Of a stretch of 14,292 bases of DNA, positions 13,946 through 14,292 are shown in pieces. Both the position numbers and the translations under genes were made by a program. The notes below the pieces were generated by a model. It was not told where the DNA came from, made no database searches, and saw nothing but the letters and a program-made list of their open reading frames with translations. Source of the stretch: Gaiellasilicea sp035645095 (GTDB lineage: Bacteria; Actinomycetota; Thermoleophilia; Gaiellales; Gaiellaceae); NCBI GenBank assembly GCA_035645095.1, contig DASQNG010000077.1:1-14292 (forward strand), written 5' to 3'. Position 1 is the stretch's first letter. Every line of letters starts with the position of its first letter.

Positions 13946-13997
13946 GTCCACACTCCTCCCCCGAGCTGCAAGCGGGTCTCCCCGGCTGCGGGCGGGC

Positions 13998-14025
13998 AGA
14001 GTAGCCGCGAACCGGCGGACGTCAA
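13998..14025 (-). promoter_or_regulatory. Promoter of the TPP-riboswitch / cytX transcript
   Basis: TTGACG (14025-14020) and TACTCT (14003-13998) on the minus strand are separated by 16 nt, the best -35/-10 pair in the window. Transcription would begin near 13991, giving a leader of about 175 nt that contains two small hairpins and the whole aptamer. Confidence 0.6.
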
Positions 14026-14033
14026 CCCGCCGG
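14012..14033 (-). terminator. Hairpin downstream of aconitase
   Basis: CCGGCGG (14012-14018) pairs with CCGCCGG (14027-14033) around an 8-nt loop, starting 6 nt after the aconitase stop. No T run follows. The loop holds most of the -35 box of the cytX promoter, so terminator and promoter are interleaved. Confidence 0.45.
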
Positions 14034-14039
14034 CGCGGC

Positions 14040-14292
14040 CTACGGGGCGAGGAGGCGGCGCAGCACGTACGGGAGGATGCCACCATGGCGGAGGTACTCG
14101 CGCTCACGCGGCGTGTCGAGCCGGACGCGCGCGGTGAACATGGTCTCGTCGGCGCGCACCGCCACCTCGCGCGCCTCGCCGTTCTCGACGCCCTCGATCG
14201 AGAACGTCTCGCGCCCGGTGAGGCCGAGCGTCGTCGGGGTCTCGCCGTCGCGGAACTGCAGCGGCAGGATGCCCATCATGAGCAGGTTCGAG
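14040..14292 (-). CDS. acn: Aconitate hydratase, C-terminal fragment (5' part off window)
   Basis: The 84 residues visible match the end of the swivel (C-terminal) domain of AcnA-type aconitase, the TCA enzyme converting citrate to isocitrate: SNLLMMGILPLQF, a GLTGRETFSIEGVENG stretch, and the terminal RLDTPREREYLRHGGILPYV. In aconitases this segment follows the active-site arginine region. The frame is open at the window edge, so the iron-sulfur and catalytic domains lie beyond 14292. Stop TAG at 14042-14040. Bacterial aconitase is near 900 aa, so most of the gene is outside. Confidence 0.9.
   Translation of the reverse strand, partial: SNLLMMGILPLQFRDGETPTTLGLTGRETFSIEGVENGEAREVAVRADETMFTARVRLDTPREREYLRHGGILPYVLRRLLAP

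Noticed and set aside
13930..13959. Mini-ORF (GTG TGG ACG GGC GCC TGA) after a purine-rich stretch in the cytX leader
   Set aside because: Five codons, with the purine stretch almost touching the GTG; no run of regulatory codons, so no support as a leader peptide.
1..14292. Defence island, prophage, transposon or CRISPR signals
   Set aside because: No integrase, transposase, terminal inverted repeats, target duplications, repeat-spacer pattern or toxin-antitoxin pair was seen; gene content is housekeeping and signalling with uniform composition.

Overview
This is a very GC-rich, almost gap-free stretch of bacterial chromosome. Heavy GTG start-codon use, actinobacterial-type promoter hexamers placed directly upstream of start codons, a TIGR03858-type luciferase-like oxidoreductase, a short GT35 phosphorylase and an Ig-like secreted protein all fit Actinomycetota. 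I would guess the class Thermoleophilia (Gaiellales/Solirubrobacterales), but that is inference from gene style only. No mobile element, tRNA, rRNA or CRISPR array was seen.

Layout. (1) 1-4126 is a signalling block. A GAF-PAS hybrid histidine kinase runs leftward off the window edge and is transcribed divergently from a tight three-gene operon: a CheY-like single-domain response regulator, a CHASE3-HAMP membrane histidine kinase (GTGA overlap), and a small secreted dirigent/allene-oxide-cyclase-barrel-like protein (TGATG overlap). (2) 4195-7001 holds two rightward metabolic genes, each with its own promoter: an LLM-family flavin-dependent oxidoreductase and a short alpha-glucan phosphorylase. 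(3) 7027-9349 is a leftward operon: SixA-like histidine phosphatase, ABC ATPase and ABC-2 permease (joined by GTGA overlaps), then an unknown 102-aa protein. (4) 9463-10302 is a leftward secreted Ig-like protein whose ribosome binding site can be buried in a long stem; it is divergent from a PhzF-family isomerase/epimerase (10407-11255). (5) 11260-14292 is leftward: the 3' end of aconitase, a TPP riboswitch, a CytX-like NCS1 permease for a thiamine precursor, a small PfkB-family kinase and a 135-aa BNR/Asp-box protein.

The clearest cross-window pattern is regulatory. Six genes that begin transcription units (both strands, unrelated functions) have a TANNNT -10 hexamer ending 6-8 nt before an ATG or GTG and no Shine-Dalgarno sequence, so they are probably made from leaderless mRNAs. 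Some genes with real 5' leaders or internal operon positions instead have Shine-Dalgarno sites. Two of those leaders appear to regulate by hiding the site: the TPP riboswitch before cytX, and a predicted bulged 14-bp stem before the Ig-like protein. I see nothing amounting to a wholly new defence or metabolic system. The most unusual elements are the Ig-protein leader stem, the two-component operon ending in a secreted beta-barrel protein, and the SixA phosphatase coupled to an ABC exporter.
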